From Ryuthela nishihirai (lineage: Eukaryota > Arthropoda > Arachnida > Araneae > Heptathelidae): a stretch of 64,000 nucleotides of DNA. The stretch covers positions 77,497,501-77,561,500 of the forward strand of contig JAWZYU010000011.1 in assembly GCA_038380435.1 (NCBI GenBank), read 5' to 3'. Below the pieces are notes generated by a model. That model did no database searches. It was not told the origin of the DNA and saw nothing but the letters and a program-made list of their open reading frames with translations. Below, in pieces: positions 36,022 through 46,742 of this stretch (within the stretch, counting starts at the first letter, position 1; every line of letters begins with the position of its first letter). The position numbers and the translations under genes are program-made.

Positions 36022-36642
36022 GTATATTAATGTAAGGTTAACTGTCTCCTATTTTGTTGAAAACCTGCTGTAGAATACTCCTACTTACACTGTTGCCACC
36101 AGAGTTAGGAGTCTTGTTCCTGGTTTCTGGCACAGATGGCTTGTAGATGTTGCTATTGTTGGGACATTATCATCTGATAGTTCCTGGCACAGCTGTATGG
36201 CAGTTCAGTGTTATAATCAGTTAATAACAATAATCTTATATATCACAGACACAAGAAAGTATACAAACTTTTACTTCATATTAAGACACTTTACAAACAT
36301 AATTCAGATCTCTCTTGATCCATGATCACAGATCAAGAAGGATCCGAAACATGTTTGTAAAGTGTTTTAATAGGAAGTAAAACTTTGTCTACTTTGTTTC
36401 TGTGATATATAAGATGACTTGTTAACTGATCACAACACTGAACTGCCATGCAACTGTGCCAGGAACCATCAGATAACAAGTACAAGAGACAATGCAACAA
36501 CAACAACAACATCTGCAGGCCATTTATGCCAGAGACCAGGAAGAAGACCCCTAACTGTGATGGCAACAACATAAGTACGAGTGTCCCACAGCAAATTTCT
36601 AAAACAATGGTAGAATAGTGAACCTTACATTAATATTTAGAG
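36022..36642. repeat. Foldback element, about 620 bp
   Basis: Large imperfect inverted repeat. Left arm about 36022-36310, right arm about 36340-36642. Matching blocks include TATATTAATGTAAGGTT / AACCTTACATTAATAT at the outside, TTCCTGGCACAG / CTGTGCCAGGAA, and ACACTTTACAAACAT / ATGTTTGTAAAGTGT near the centre. It lies in the intron between exons B and C. No coding content is visible; (CAA)n occurs in the right arm. Confidence 0.82.
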
Positions 36643-36656
36643 AACTCCTAAGACAA

Positions 36657-36775
36657 GAATGTGTTGTTTTTCTGCTGATGTCTTGTCTTCTACTATGGCA
36701 TATTAAACTGGCAGGCTCCTGTCAGAACTCTATGGCAAAGAGCTGCTTCAGGTGATAGTTATTATTATTATTATA
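36657..36775 (+). mobile_element. SINE-B fragment, head missing
   Basis: Body only: GTGTTGTTTTTCTGCTGATG, then GGCAGGCTCCTGTCAG, then a TATTATTATTAT tail. It adjoins the right edge of the foldback 36022-36642. Confidence 0.78.
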
Positions 36776-37224
36776 AGTGTTAAAATATTACCATGTCTAC
36801 ATGCTAAACCAAATACCATATATGATCCTGCTAAACCAAAGGTATATCACTAGGTCCTTATAAATTACAAATAAACCAAGTGAATCTTCTAACAATAAAT
36901 AAATAAAAAATATATAATTTTAGTAATTTAATGGAAATAATTAACATTAATTCCAATAACAAGTCGCAAATGAGCCATCATATCACTCAGATTTTTCTCA
37001 ACATATCATTGTCATCACAAAACCAGTTCTTTAACTTCAGAAATTTTATTTAGCTTCAAAATTTCTCTACATACTTGGTTGAAAACATGGGATTTGAAAA
37101 CCTTTAACAAATTGTCCATAATTATTAATAACTAAGTTTTTTTTAACATACTCAATGTTTTACTCCTTGTTAATTTGTCATATGAAATACAATGGTGTCC
37201 AAAAGTTAAGCATAGTTGACAAAA

Positions 37225-37680
37225 TGAGATACTTTGAACAAATAAATGTTTTTGGGAAAAAATTTTGTCGACATATGGAATTCAAACCCGCATCTCTCCA
37301 AAAGCATACCAGAGTATTCTAACCAGTTGAACTAATGCCAGCTCATCAGTCTTTTTTCCACTAACAATGACTTACTCTTCCCGTGAATTTTGGGCACCTC
37401 CTTTTGGTGCCATCTATGATCTTAGGTGGCAACTATTTCTTTTTAATGCTCTGAGTAAGATGGTTAATAATAATAATAATAAAGTCACATCATGCTATTT
37501 AGTGTTATTAATGATTTAAACAATAATTGATAATCTCATCATTACCTGTAGATGTTTAAACATCTATAAATCAATAAATGTTTTTCTGGCATGCTTCTGG
37601 AGAGAAGAAAGATTTGAATCCTGTATGTCGGTGAAATTTTTTCCACGAAAATATTTATCAATTTACTGATGTTAAAACTT
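37225..37680. repeat. Foldback of two tRNA-like arms
   Basis: The left arm (37230-37345) on the minus strand reads as a tRNA-derived SINE head: AGTTCAACTGGTTAG (A box-like) and GGGTTTGAATTCC (B box-like). The right arm (37570-37680) is its inverted copy (AAGATTTGAATCCTG). The loop holds unrelated sequence and (AAT)n. Confidence 0.65.
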
Positions 37681-37689
37681 TCTGAGATT

Positions 37690-38855
37690 ATCAATTATTG
37701 CTTGAACAAATAATCAGCGAAAACAGCAAACCATTTGTTGCTGCAACAATATGTCACACAGGACAGTATATGAATGTCCTTATACATGGTTGGGCTATTG
37801 AGATGTTGGAATCAGACCAACACAGAGAGTGATGTTTGCCAGAGCAAATAGGTGGGCATCAATCCATGGAATAAACTGGAAATTTCTCACTATATGAGCT
37901 GTTTATACTCATTATCATTTCTTTATTTAATAAATACTTTCAAACCATGAATAAATTTGACCCTAACCTCCATTAGGTAGAATTCATGTAATAGGATATT
38001 AATAACTACATAACTTAAATTTTTATTTATATCCATAAAAATCACAGCATATTTTCCACCTTGGTTTAAATTCCAATTTAATAAATTATAAAAAATCTTG
38101 CAATAAGTTCATTCAATTCCTTTACGAAATCTATTTGCCTTTTTGAGAAAAATTTAATTTTATCCATGTAACCACTTAAATAACTGGCAATTAATTTTTT
38201 TTGAGAATTTTATCCAAAACAGTTAATATTGAAATTAATTTGTAATTTCAAAAAAATTTCTTTAACTTTTTTTTTTAGAAACTGGTCTAATAAAACCAAT
38301 CTTTATTTGCTTAGGATAGTGCTCTTCTCAAAATTTAAACATGCAATACCATCATTAAAACTATCTTTATTTTCCTTAATATAAATAAACTGGTTTGATG
38401 TTTTTAAAAGATTAATAATCCTTCAGTCATCTATAGTAAACAAATAGTTATTGGTAACAAAGCATAATTTGAAAACTTTATTACCCATAGAATCGATTTT
38501 CATTATTTCCTTATGACAATTAGATCAGTAAAATATTTAATGAAATCATTGATAATATCCTCCTCACTCTTTTCTTCGATTATATATTTTTGGCTACTGT
38601 ATCATCAATGGAAACCTTTGTGTCAATTATTTCATTAACATCTTATTTTTGTTACTACTAATATGCAAAAGTATTTTAGCAAATATTCGTTTGTTTTTTT
38701 TTCATTTTTGAATTAATACATTCATTCTTTTTCTTACATAAATCATAGTTTATTTGGGCTCTGAGCATTTTTTACAGATTTTATCATGGTAAGCTATGGC
38801 ATTGATTAGGTCATCAGTGCTGTTATAAAATGAGATAATAGTGTCCATCTGTCTA
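37690..38855. other. Intron sequence without recognised elements
   Basis: AT-rich. Possible very old LINE debris at 38040-38640 judged by phrases similar to antisense RT (for example TTTACGAAATCTATTTGCC), but nothing that can be translated. No exon found. Confidence 0.4.
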
Positions 38856-38859
38856 TCTG

Positions 38860-39960
38860 TGTGTATACTTGGACTTGAGATGACATATATGAAACAAAAG
38901 TCAGCTTCCGACTTTTGTTTCATATTAAGACTGAAAAACTTGGTCTCTGCCATATTGGGAGTGATGGAATCCAAGAATTACAGTTCAGGGTGCAGATGAA
39001 GATTGTGCTTTAACAGAAATTCATGCAAGTGGTTTTCTATGGGGAGAAGCAAAACTTGTTTGCTGTCACCCAAAGAGATTATTCAAGGCCCTCATATGCT
39101 GGAAGAACAAAAAGAAATAATTCTAGAGGGATTTGTCTAGTCAGAGGAAGCTGTTGTGTGACAGAACTTATCTAGATTGAAAAAAGCACAATACTCAAAA
39201 CACAGCCTTGAGGGAAATAATGTGATAGAATGCTGCCAATAAAGATACACACAAAACAAGAATCTGAAGCTGGTTGGTGTATGGTCTCGCAAGTAAGGTC
39301 ATAAATGACAAATCACCTAGCCAAGTGTATGCTTTTTTAATGTTAATTAAAACTGACTTCATGCTCTCCGGATAAAAATTAATTCCTGGTGACCATTTCA
39401 AGGTGTATCAGCTGGTCAAGGATTGACCATTGCTTGAGAAAGCCAAAATGGGTATTGGGAAGAAGGTTGTTGGTCTCTTCAAATACCAGATGAGCCTGGC
39501 CCTGACCATTCTTTCCAATAACTAGCACACAAAGCTCATCAAAGCAGTAGAACAATAATTAGAAGGAATCTATGGATTCTTCTCTGCTAGATTTCTGATG
39601 ATAACTTCCTGCCAGGAATATGAAAATTACTCAAGAAAAATGGGATTAAAAATGTGAAGCAGATGATTTTTATTCAATGGTAAGAATGCTGGAGCATCAT
39701 ATAATAGACACTGTCTACACTAATAGCAGATCTACATAGAAAATGATGAGCAAGGTGCAGCTCCTTGAATGTGAATGAACTGTTGTGAGTCCATTCACAT
39801 TTAAGGATTCACAACTGTGGAGGATGTTCAACCTTCTTTGTGGTCTGTAATTCAAGGGTACATGGAAAGTAAGAAGAGATGAAGGAAAATATTTTCACGA
39901 CACTATTGCTAATTGCTTTGGATTCAGCAATTATTACCACTTGTAAGTGTTCAATGTTGT
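38860..39960 (-). mobile_element. I-like LINE fragment, old
   Basis: Homologous on the minus strand to the RT part of 61700-62535, starting at the CTTGGACTTGAGATGACA block. A frame at 39195-39401 keeps a KKAYTWLGDLSFMTLL remnant aligned with EKAYDTFSTWRFGILC of the other copy, so the RT Asp region is recognisable but altered. Limits are approximate; 39650-39960 is weaker. Confidence 0.6.
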
Positions 39961-40419
39961 CCAGCATCAAAACTGAATGAGATCGTGTCCAGATTTAAAA
40001 GAAAATGGAGGTGAGGGGGGAGAGTCAGCAACTGAGTCAGTCTTGCTTACCTGTTGCTGCCTTACTTGTAAGCAGCTTCCCTCAACTGTGCAACTAACAA
40101 TGCTTGTCTGTAGATGCCATCTTTTCTTCTAGAGTTGGTAGTTTTAGTTTCATATTTGCTGTTCAAATTCATAATCACATGATTATTATTAGTGATAATA
40201 AAGTTGGAGTAAATCATCTTGCAATAAAATATATTCGTTTTTCCAGGCCATTGCTTTGTTGAAACCAATAAATCAGAAAAATCTAAACTTTTTTTAGACA
40301 TACACGTACACTTACAAGTGGTAATGATGTCTTTAGCTAATAGGCAAAGAGCTATTTTTCAACTTAGGGAAACAAGGTATTATTAAGTACATTATCTGTA
40401 GAATAATGGTAACACTTAC

Positions 40420-40477
40420 GCAGAGCATCATCAAAATTCATATTGTTGCGTCGCAAGGCATTTTCAATGTCATCTTT
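40420..40477 (-). CDS. GW182/TNRC6 exon B: second half of UBA-like domain
   Basis: A 58-bp exon. The acceptor is TTTTTTGCAG at 40478-40487 and the donor GTAAGT at 40414-40419. Read in phase 0 it gives KDDIENALRRNNMNFDDAL plus one spare base, which is completed by the first two bases of exon C. Following exon A, this forms helices 2 and 3 of a UBA domain (the pattern D-I-E-N-A-L then N-F-D-D-A-L is typical of the family). The phase change here agrees with the 233-bp length of exon C. Confidence 0.87.
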
Positions 40478-40939
40478 CTGCAAAAAAGAAAACAAATGAC
40501 AGAAAGTTAACAAGGAATTCAGTTATTTGGCACTTTTACAGCTAGATTAAATGAATATGTAATAGATGAAATACTTTATAATTTAGTTCAATATTAAATT
40601 ATCAAAGACCTGTATTAATTAAAATAACAAATACAACTATTAATATTTCTTAATATACCAAAATGCATAAACATATTCAGAATATTAACAGCAATTAATA
40701 CTTGCTTGCTGACAAAGATATTAATTGCATCAATGTACATATATATGCATATTTATCTTGAGTTTATGTATAGTTGTAATGAAATTAAATTTAAATCATT
40801 GTTCAATTCAGACATTATACATTTGTTCTTTATAATTTAAATCATGTGGCAAGACAGTATATCCAATGATATTCTAAGAAACAAACTACTTTGAAGCTAC
40901 ATAAAATTTCATTTCTCATCAAAGTCTAATAACCATATT

Positions 40940-42036
40940 GGTAATTAGTTGGTTTTGGGAGGAACTCATGCCACTACTATAAAACCATTACAATATGCAC
41001 AAAATCATGCTATTAGATACATGCTAAAATTAAGAAAATATAATCATGTCATTCAAGAATACACTAAAATGGAAATTTACAGCTCCACAAACTATATGTA
41101 TATCAAGTAATAAAACATGTTAGACAAAATTGGAATAATAACTTAATCAGAGTACCAGTTAGGTATACCCATTCTTCACATATTTTGAAATTGGTTAATA
41201 TTAGAGTTCATAAGAATATTACTACTAAACATTATGTTCATTTCTCAAGCAAATTATTCAATGCTTTGCCAAATGAAATTAAAACCATAAACAATGAACA
41301 ACATTTTCTTAAACAAGCTAAATTATGGTTATTTACTTTTGACAATATTGAATCTTTGCTATTGGCCCCAAAATCAAAACTAAAATAATCAACTCTTTGA
41401 TGTAGCATCTAAAAACCTTTTTCCATAATAATTGAACTATTGGTAAAAAATATATATGCAAATAGTGTTAACATTAAAGTTTTTAGTGTAAATGCTAATC
41501 TATTGTACATCATGTGTTAGGAGTAAAATATTGTATAAAAAATTCTACTAATATACAAAATTACACCCACAAATGAGTCATACTCTAGTGGGTTACTATT
41601 TCTGCAAAGTATTTGCAGAAATAGGAACCCACTAGAGCATTTTATTATTTTATAACCTAGTTCAAAAATCACTCAAATGAAATATTTTGCATATTTCATT
41701 TGCACTGTTCTTCATTTGTTGTTGGAAAATAATTAATGCCTTTGTTCTTATATATTGAAAACATTGGAGGAAAAGTGAAGTTGAAATTTATTATTACTAT
41801 TCTTCATTTCCTGTGAACAATGAAGCAAGGAAACTTCATTGTTTTTTGCAGTAACAGTATATTAAGACAATAATTTGTAACAGTAATTTCATTATTTGCA
41901 ATAGAAGTTTACTTCATAACTGTTCATGGAATAAATGCAATAGATAGCAGGTAATTAATACTATGTATTACTTATCCAAATTACATTTAACTAATTTGGT
42001 CTAATAAAGATTCATTCATTCATTCATTCATTTGCT
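40940..42036 (+). mobile_element. LINE 3' end with ATTC microsatellite tail
   Basis: A frame near 41100-41385 (clean from 41185) encodes RVPVRYTHSSHILKLVNIRV, then HYVHFSSKLFNALPNEIK and QAKLWLF. The pattern S-S-K-L-F-N-A-L-P-N-E-I-K is typical of the C-terminus of CR1- or jockey-like reverse transcriptases. The 3' end is AATAAAG followed by (ATTC)n at 42010-42033. A short related piece occurs at 16800-16932. A hairpin lies inside (41583-41637). Confidence 0.6.
41583..41637. repeat. Short near-perfect hairpin
   Basis: Arms 41583-41608 and 41612-41637, 26 bp each with a single mismatch, and a 3-base loop. The stem starts CTCTAGTGGGTTACTATTTC. Confidence 0.85.
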
Positions 42037-42772
42037 TTAACGTTTGTGTAATTTTTATTGTAAAATTTCAGTTCAAAATAATCATTCAGGAAGTTTTCTG
42101 CCTGTTGATGATTGGCACATTGAGTTTGAAATACAAGTGGCTTAAATTTATAATTTCTCTCTTTAAATTAAAATTGCAATGAATAAACTGCAAAATTCTA
42201 CAAGGTACAAGTAACTGAGTGAAAAGTTTGGAAGTGAACAAAAATTTATCTAGATCTAATATAGCTTTTTTTAAAAGTAAAAATTCTTTATCACAAATTT
42301 CTGGATGATAAGCAATCAATGAATGTTAATTTTATAAACCCCCTCCCCAGGCTCCAATTGTTTATTAGAGTTGACTCTGCACACAAACAGAGTAAAAATA
42401 TTTCAGACTTATCTAATCTAAATGTTTTCTTAATTGATAAAGTTTGGCAATAAATCCTTTCATTTTATTGGTAATATAATTGCTGTGAGCTCTGCAGACA
42501 GAAATATCTGTGAAAGGAACAATTAATTTTCATATTAGGGATCTTTTCTACATTGTCACATGAGTAATGTACAAAATCAAATACATTAATCCTTCAAGGG
42601 TCAACGTCAATTATCCATTGACAGAAATGGCTATATCCACTTTTAGAACATAAAACACTTAATAATAAAAAATAGAAATTTCAGCTCAAAAATTGTCTTA
42701 CATATAGCTTATAAAAATACATATTTCAAGATTGAGATATAATATTTTTTTTTCACTTGATGCATATTTTAT
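42037..42772. other. Intron sequence without recognised elements
   Basis: Nothing supported beyond AT-rich intron and one antisense open frame (42319-42086) with LINE-like composition. Confidence 0.4.
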
Positions 42773-42775
42773 TAA

Positions 42776-42975
42776 CCCTTCCATGGTCCCACCTGAAAAA
42801 CTGGTTTACAACCAGAGACCCAGCTATTTTTTCTCTTTGACCACTGAAGAAGAAAAAATTTAATTGTAGAAACTTTTTGCCAAATAACTAATGAAACAAT
42901 TATGGCATGTTATATGCCAAATTAATCAGCATTTAATTCTGGATTTAATAAAATTAAAATATTTGACAAAACAGA
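42776..42975 (+). mobile_element. P element fragment P5 (left end only)
   Basis: TTAA then CCCTTCCATGGTCCCACC, followed by the shared block GCCAAATAACTAATGAAAC and CAGCATTTAATTCTGG. Cut at about 42975 by RTE-like LINE copy 4. Confidence 0.7.
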
Positions 42976-45231
42976 TGACTTTTCCACCCTGCTGAGGAGT
43001 GGTCAACCATACAGAGTTCTGGTGCTGATCATATAAACTTACTGGACTCGAATAAGGCTCTGAGCTTGATTATAGATCCTGAATTTGCTAAACTGATGGG
43101 CCTTATGTGGAAGGAAAATCTGCTGTTGTGTTCTCTGTTGGTTTGTGGGTTGACATCCCCAAGTGAATAGATTCACAGGATACGTTTTATCCCTGGTGGA
43201 TAATTCTGAGCAGAGGTTATCGCAGGCACCTGAACTCTTGCTTCTATGGCATCGTCAAATTTTACATTTGAAAGAAGTCTTTCAGTAATGAAAGATGATT
43301 CCAGTGTAGATGGCTTTAGCCTTTAGTAATGGGGGAACAGGTCTTTGCCCCATACCTGCAATTAGGGGGCTGTTTGATATTATTGGCATTCCCTCTCTAA
43401 ATAAACAGTTTCTTTAAACATCCCACTAAACATTTTCTCTCCATAGGTAGTTGGAATGCGAGGACTCTGCACAGAGCTTATTCTCTTGATATCCTCACAC
43501 AAGAATTCCACCATTATAATTTAGATATTCTCAGCTTGCAAGAGACCAGATGGACAGATAAAGGTCAGATTCTTAAAAATAATCTTAAATTACTCTTTTC
43601 AGGGAGGGAAGAAAATAAACATCATCAACGCGTGGGTCTGCTTCTCAGCAGACACGCTAGTGATGCTCTTCTAGGATATGAGTGCATTAATGAAAGGTTT
43701 CTTACAGCAAAATTTCAGACAAGCGTTAAAGACTTGAATGTTATCTGCTGTTATGCCCCCACTGAGGATGCCGATGAGGATGAGAAGGATGGGTTTTACA
43801 GACAACTTCAGGATATTTTGAATTGTGTCAAGAAAGGAGATTTACTCTTATTCTAGGTGACTTCATTGCCAAAATTTGGTACTGATTCTGACCTTTGGGG
43901 AGGGCTGATAGGCCCTTTTGGTATTGGTAGCTTCAGTTGCAATTGTCAACGTCTCCTTCAGGTAAGTAAACTTAATGGTTTGAGAATAACTAAACACTTA
44001 TTACAAACACAACAACATACATAAGTACACATGGGTTTCCTCTGATAGGCTGCATAAGAATATGATTGATTATATATTAATTAACAGCAAATGGGCTAGC
44101 TCTGTAAGGAATACCAGGTCATAAAGGGTAGCTGATATTGGATCTTGTTAAAAGTGTCTTGCAACTTGAACTTAAGTGTTTTGCTAAGGTTAAAAAATTT
44201 ACCTTTAATTCTGAAGCTCTGATGGACTCAGTTATAGCTAAAGGTTATCATGATAAGTCACTTAGTCATTATGACAGTCATGGTTTGCTTACTGCTAAAG
44301 TTGAGGAAGAATGAGACCGTTTTTAACAGGCTTTTCTTGAAACTAACAGTACTCTATTAAGGAAAAATGAATAGAGGAGGCAAAATTATTTGAGTGATAA
44401 TGCACCTCAGCCTATTTCAGAAAGAAAGAACTGCAGGAATGTCCTTAATCAACTAGTCCTAATAGAAAGCATTACAGAGAACTTAATAAACGTGTAAAGG
44501 ATCAGTTAGCTGCTAATAAGAATCTTTGGCTTGATGGCTTGGCTGACAGAGCCGAGGAAGCAGTTAGACAACATAATAGCAGAGAGCTATACTGGATAGT
44601 TAATGTTTTGTGTGGTAGAAAACGGACAGGTATACAGGGATTGAAGGATAAACAAGGTAAGGTTATAGGTGGTGAGGATTCTGTCATGGCTAGGTGGGCT
44701 GAGCATTTCAGTGATGTTCTAAACAATGTGGTTAGTTCTACTCCCACTGTTTGTAATGATGATAGATGTGTTGGTGGCTTTAATGTTGGCTCTATAACAC
44801 AATCTGAAGTTAGTTTGGCTATTTCTAAACTTAAACTTCATAAATCTCCAGGGGTACATGAAATTACTACGGAAATGCTTAGAGCTGGGAATGTTTCAGT
44901 TACCACTTGGATGACTGAAATTTTGAATATCTTTTATGACAAAGGCATGGTTCCTAAAGATTTTACCAGAGCAATTATTATCCCTATTTTCAAAAAAGGT
45001 GATCGCAGTTCTTGTGATAACTATAGGGGTATCAGCCTACTCTCTGTTCCAGGGAAAGTTCTTTGCATAATTGTGCTTAATAGAATTAAGAATCTGGTTG
45101 ACAGGCAACTGCGTGGCAAGCAATGTGGTTTCAGAAGTGGTAGGGGATGTATAGGTTAGATATTTTCATTCAGACAGATTCTTGAGAAATGTTTAGAGTT
45201 TCAGAAACCTTTGGTTGCTCACTTTGTTGAT
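42976..45231 (+). mobile_element. RTE-like LINE copy 4, 5' UTR to RT
   Basis: 5' UTR from about 42976, then endonuclease start at 43450-43856 (LQETRW catalytic Glu at about 43538, YAPTEDADEDEKD) and a frameshifted middle (43857-44500). A longer intact frame at 44539-45159 carries the RT start (SCDNYRGISLLSVPGKVLC and LRGKQCGFRSGRGC). The sequence is interrupted at 45231 and resumes at 46743 with a 57-bp overlap. The left end cuts into a P element fragment (42776-42975). Confidence 0.8.
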
Positions 45232-45289
45232 CATAATACTTCTGTGGTGTCATGCATTGCAGCCAGTCTTCAAGAAGCTTTGGATATGA

Positions 45290-46240
45290 ACTTTTTTAGT
45301 TATAGTTTCGATTTGAGGATTGGGAAAGATGCATAGAATGCTGGGATAAATGATAAAAACAATTCTTGTAATAGTGAAATAGGTTTAAGGTAGAAAAGAA
45401 TAAAATAGTGCAAGAAAGAAACAGAGGTATGTACTTTGCTAATTTTCATGGGATTTTTGAAACTTTAAGGAAATACTTGTTGATAATAGTTCAAATCAAA
45501 TTTGTGAGCTTAAATAATAGGTTGCTTAAGCAAAGAGTAACATTAAACAAATCATCAATACCCTATAACAACTGTAATAAATGTAATCAGATGGCTTTAA
45601 CAAATTATTTATAATAAAAAAATACCCCCTCAAGCAGCTGCTTGCCACAGAGGCCTGACAGGAGTTATATGCCATAGTAGGTCTATGAGGATGGCAGGAG
45701 ACCTCAGCAGAAAAACATGAACATACATGCCTTACCCAGGGCTCGAACCCAGGTCCCTTAGATCAGTGGCCAAGTGCGCTAACCACTCAGCCATGGAAAG
45801 GAATGTAGTTAAATAAAATATGCATCAAGTAAAAAAAATATTTTTCAAACTTTAATAGGTATTTTTAAAACATATCTTACATAATTAAAAAAAAAATTTT
45901 TTTTTTTCTTGTACTAAAATCGAATATAGAAGTCTTGGTCCTCTTATTTTGGATTCGATCAACATTATGTTCAACAGAGATCTCGAAAAGGTTAATCTGT
46001 AATGTAAAAAATATGTTAGAGCCATCTGATCACCAATTTTTGGACTTGATATACAGCAAAGCTGATTAGCTGGTTTCTATTTTTCTACATTGAAGTGACC
46101 TCCTGATTTAAGCTCACGACTTTAAAAAAAATGAGTTCACAATGTTTCAAAGTTCAGAAATTCTAAAAATTAGCCAAAAATGACTTTTTAAAATCGGAGG
46201 ATTTTGGAAGTATTTACAAAGTACCTATGTATAGTAGTAT
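45290..46240. repeat. Inverted P-derived halves around a SINE-B
   Basis: 45290-45610 is P sequence in forward orientation (compare 32150-32490) and 46010-46235 is P sequence in reverse orientation (compare 18119-18340). The SINE-B (45613-45802) and AT-rich sequence lie between. Confidence 0.6.
45613..45802 (-). mobile_element. SINE-B copy, opposite orientation
   Basis: Tail at left (AATACCCCCTCAAGCAGCTG), head at right (B box in sense GGTTCGAGCCC, A box near 45775-45790). The body has lost part of the CTGACAGG...CCTGTCAG repeat. Inserted at nearly the same place in the P sequence as the copy at 32500. No clean target duplication. Confidence 0.85.
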
Positions 46241-46575
46241 GGTATTACAGGAGATGTCTGTAGACATGGGACTCATAAAATAGTTAAATGAAAAAATTTA
46301 ATTTTGCTGTGATTGGCATTTGAGTCAATGCTTCAGTAACATGCCAGGTATGCTGACCACTACACCATCAGTGTCTAACCTTTACTTCAGCCAATGCAAC
46401 TTATAAACTTTACTGCATATTTTTGATTCGATCATGGAACCATCTATGTTGGGAAATGGACAACCAAGTTGCTTCATATGTTGGAATTTAATATTTGTCA
46501 CTGATTCTTGAAACATTTTTTCAGATAACTATTTCAAGAGACCCATGTCTACAGGACATCTGCTGTGATACTTTA
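46231..46575. repeat. Foldback MITE with tRNA-like segment
   Basis: Outer arms GAGATGTCTGTAGACATGGG (about 46251) and CCCATGTCTACAGGACATCT (about 46539) are inverted copies. Inside, on the minus strand, GGTGTAGTGGTCAGCATACC resembles a tRNA A-box region. About 345 bp, within the sequence that separates the two parts of RTE-like LINE copy 4. Confidence 0.65.
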
Positions 46576-46742
46576 CGAATTATTGATTTAATGCCACGAG
46601 TGTGAGTGACAAAGATTAAATTCCATCCTATGAAGAAAATTTGCTTGTCCATTTCTTAACATAGATCGCACCACTAGAGAATGAAACTTGCAGGCAAGTG
46701 TAAGTTAAACATGCCTATTTTTTCTTTTCATTTTACTTTTAT

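Noticed and set aside
41185..41388. Small host gene of 67 residues.
   Set aside because: The frame continues upstream without a start and matches the C-terminal pattern of LINE reverse transcriptases, followed by an ATTC tail.
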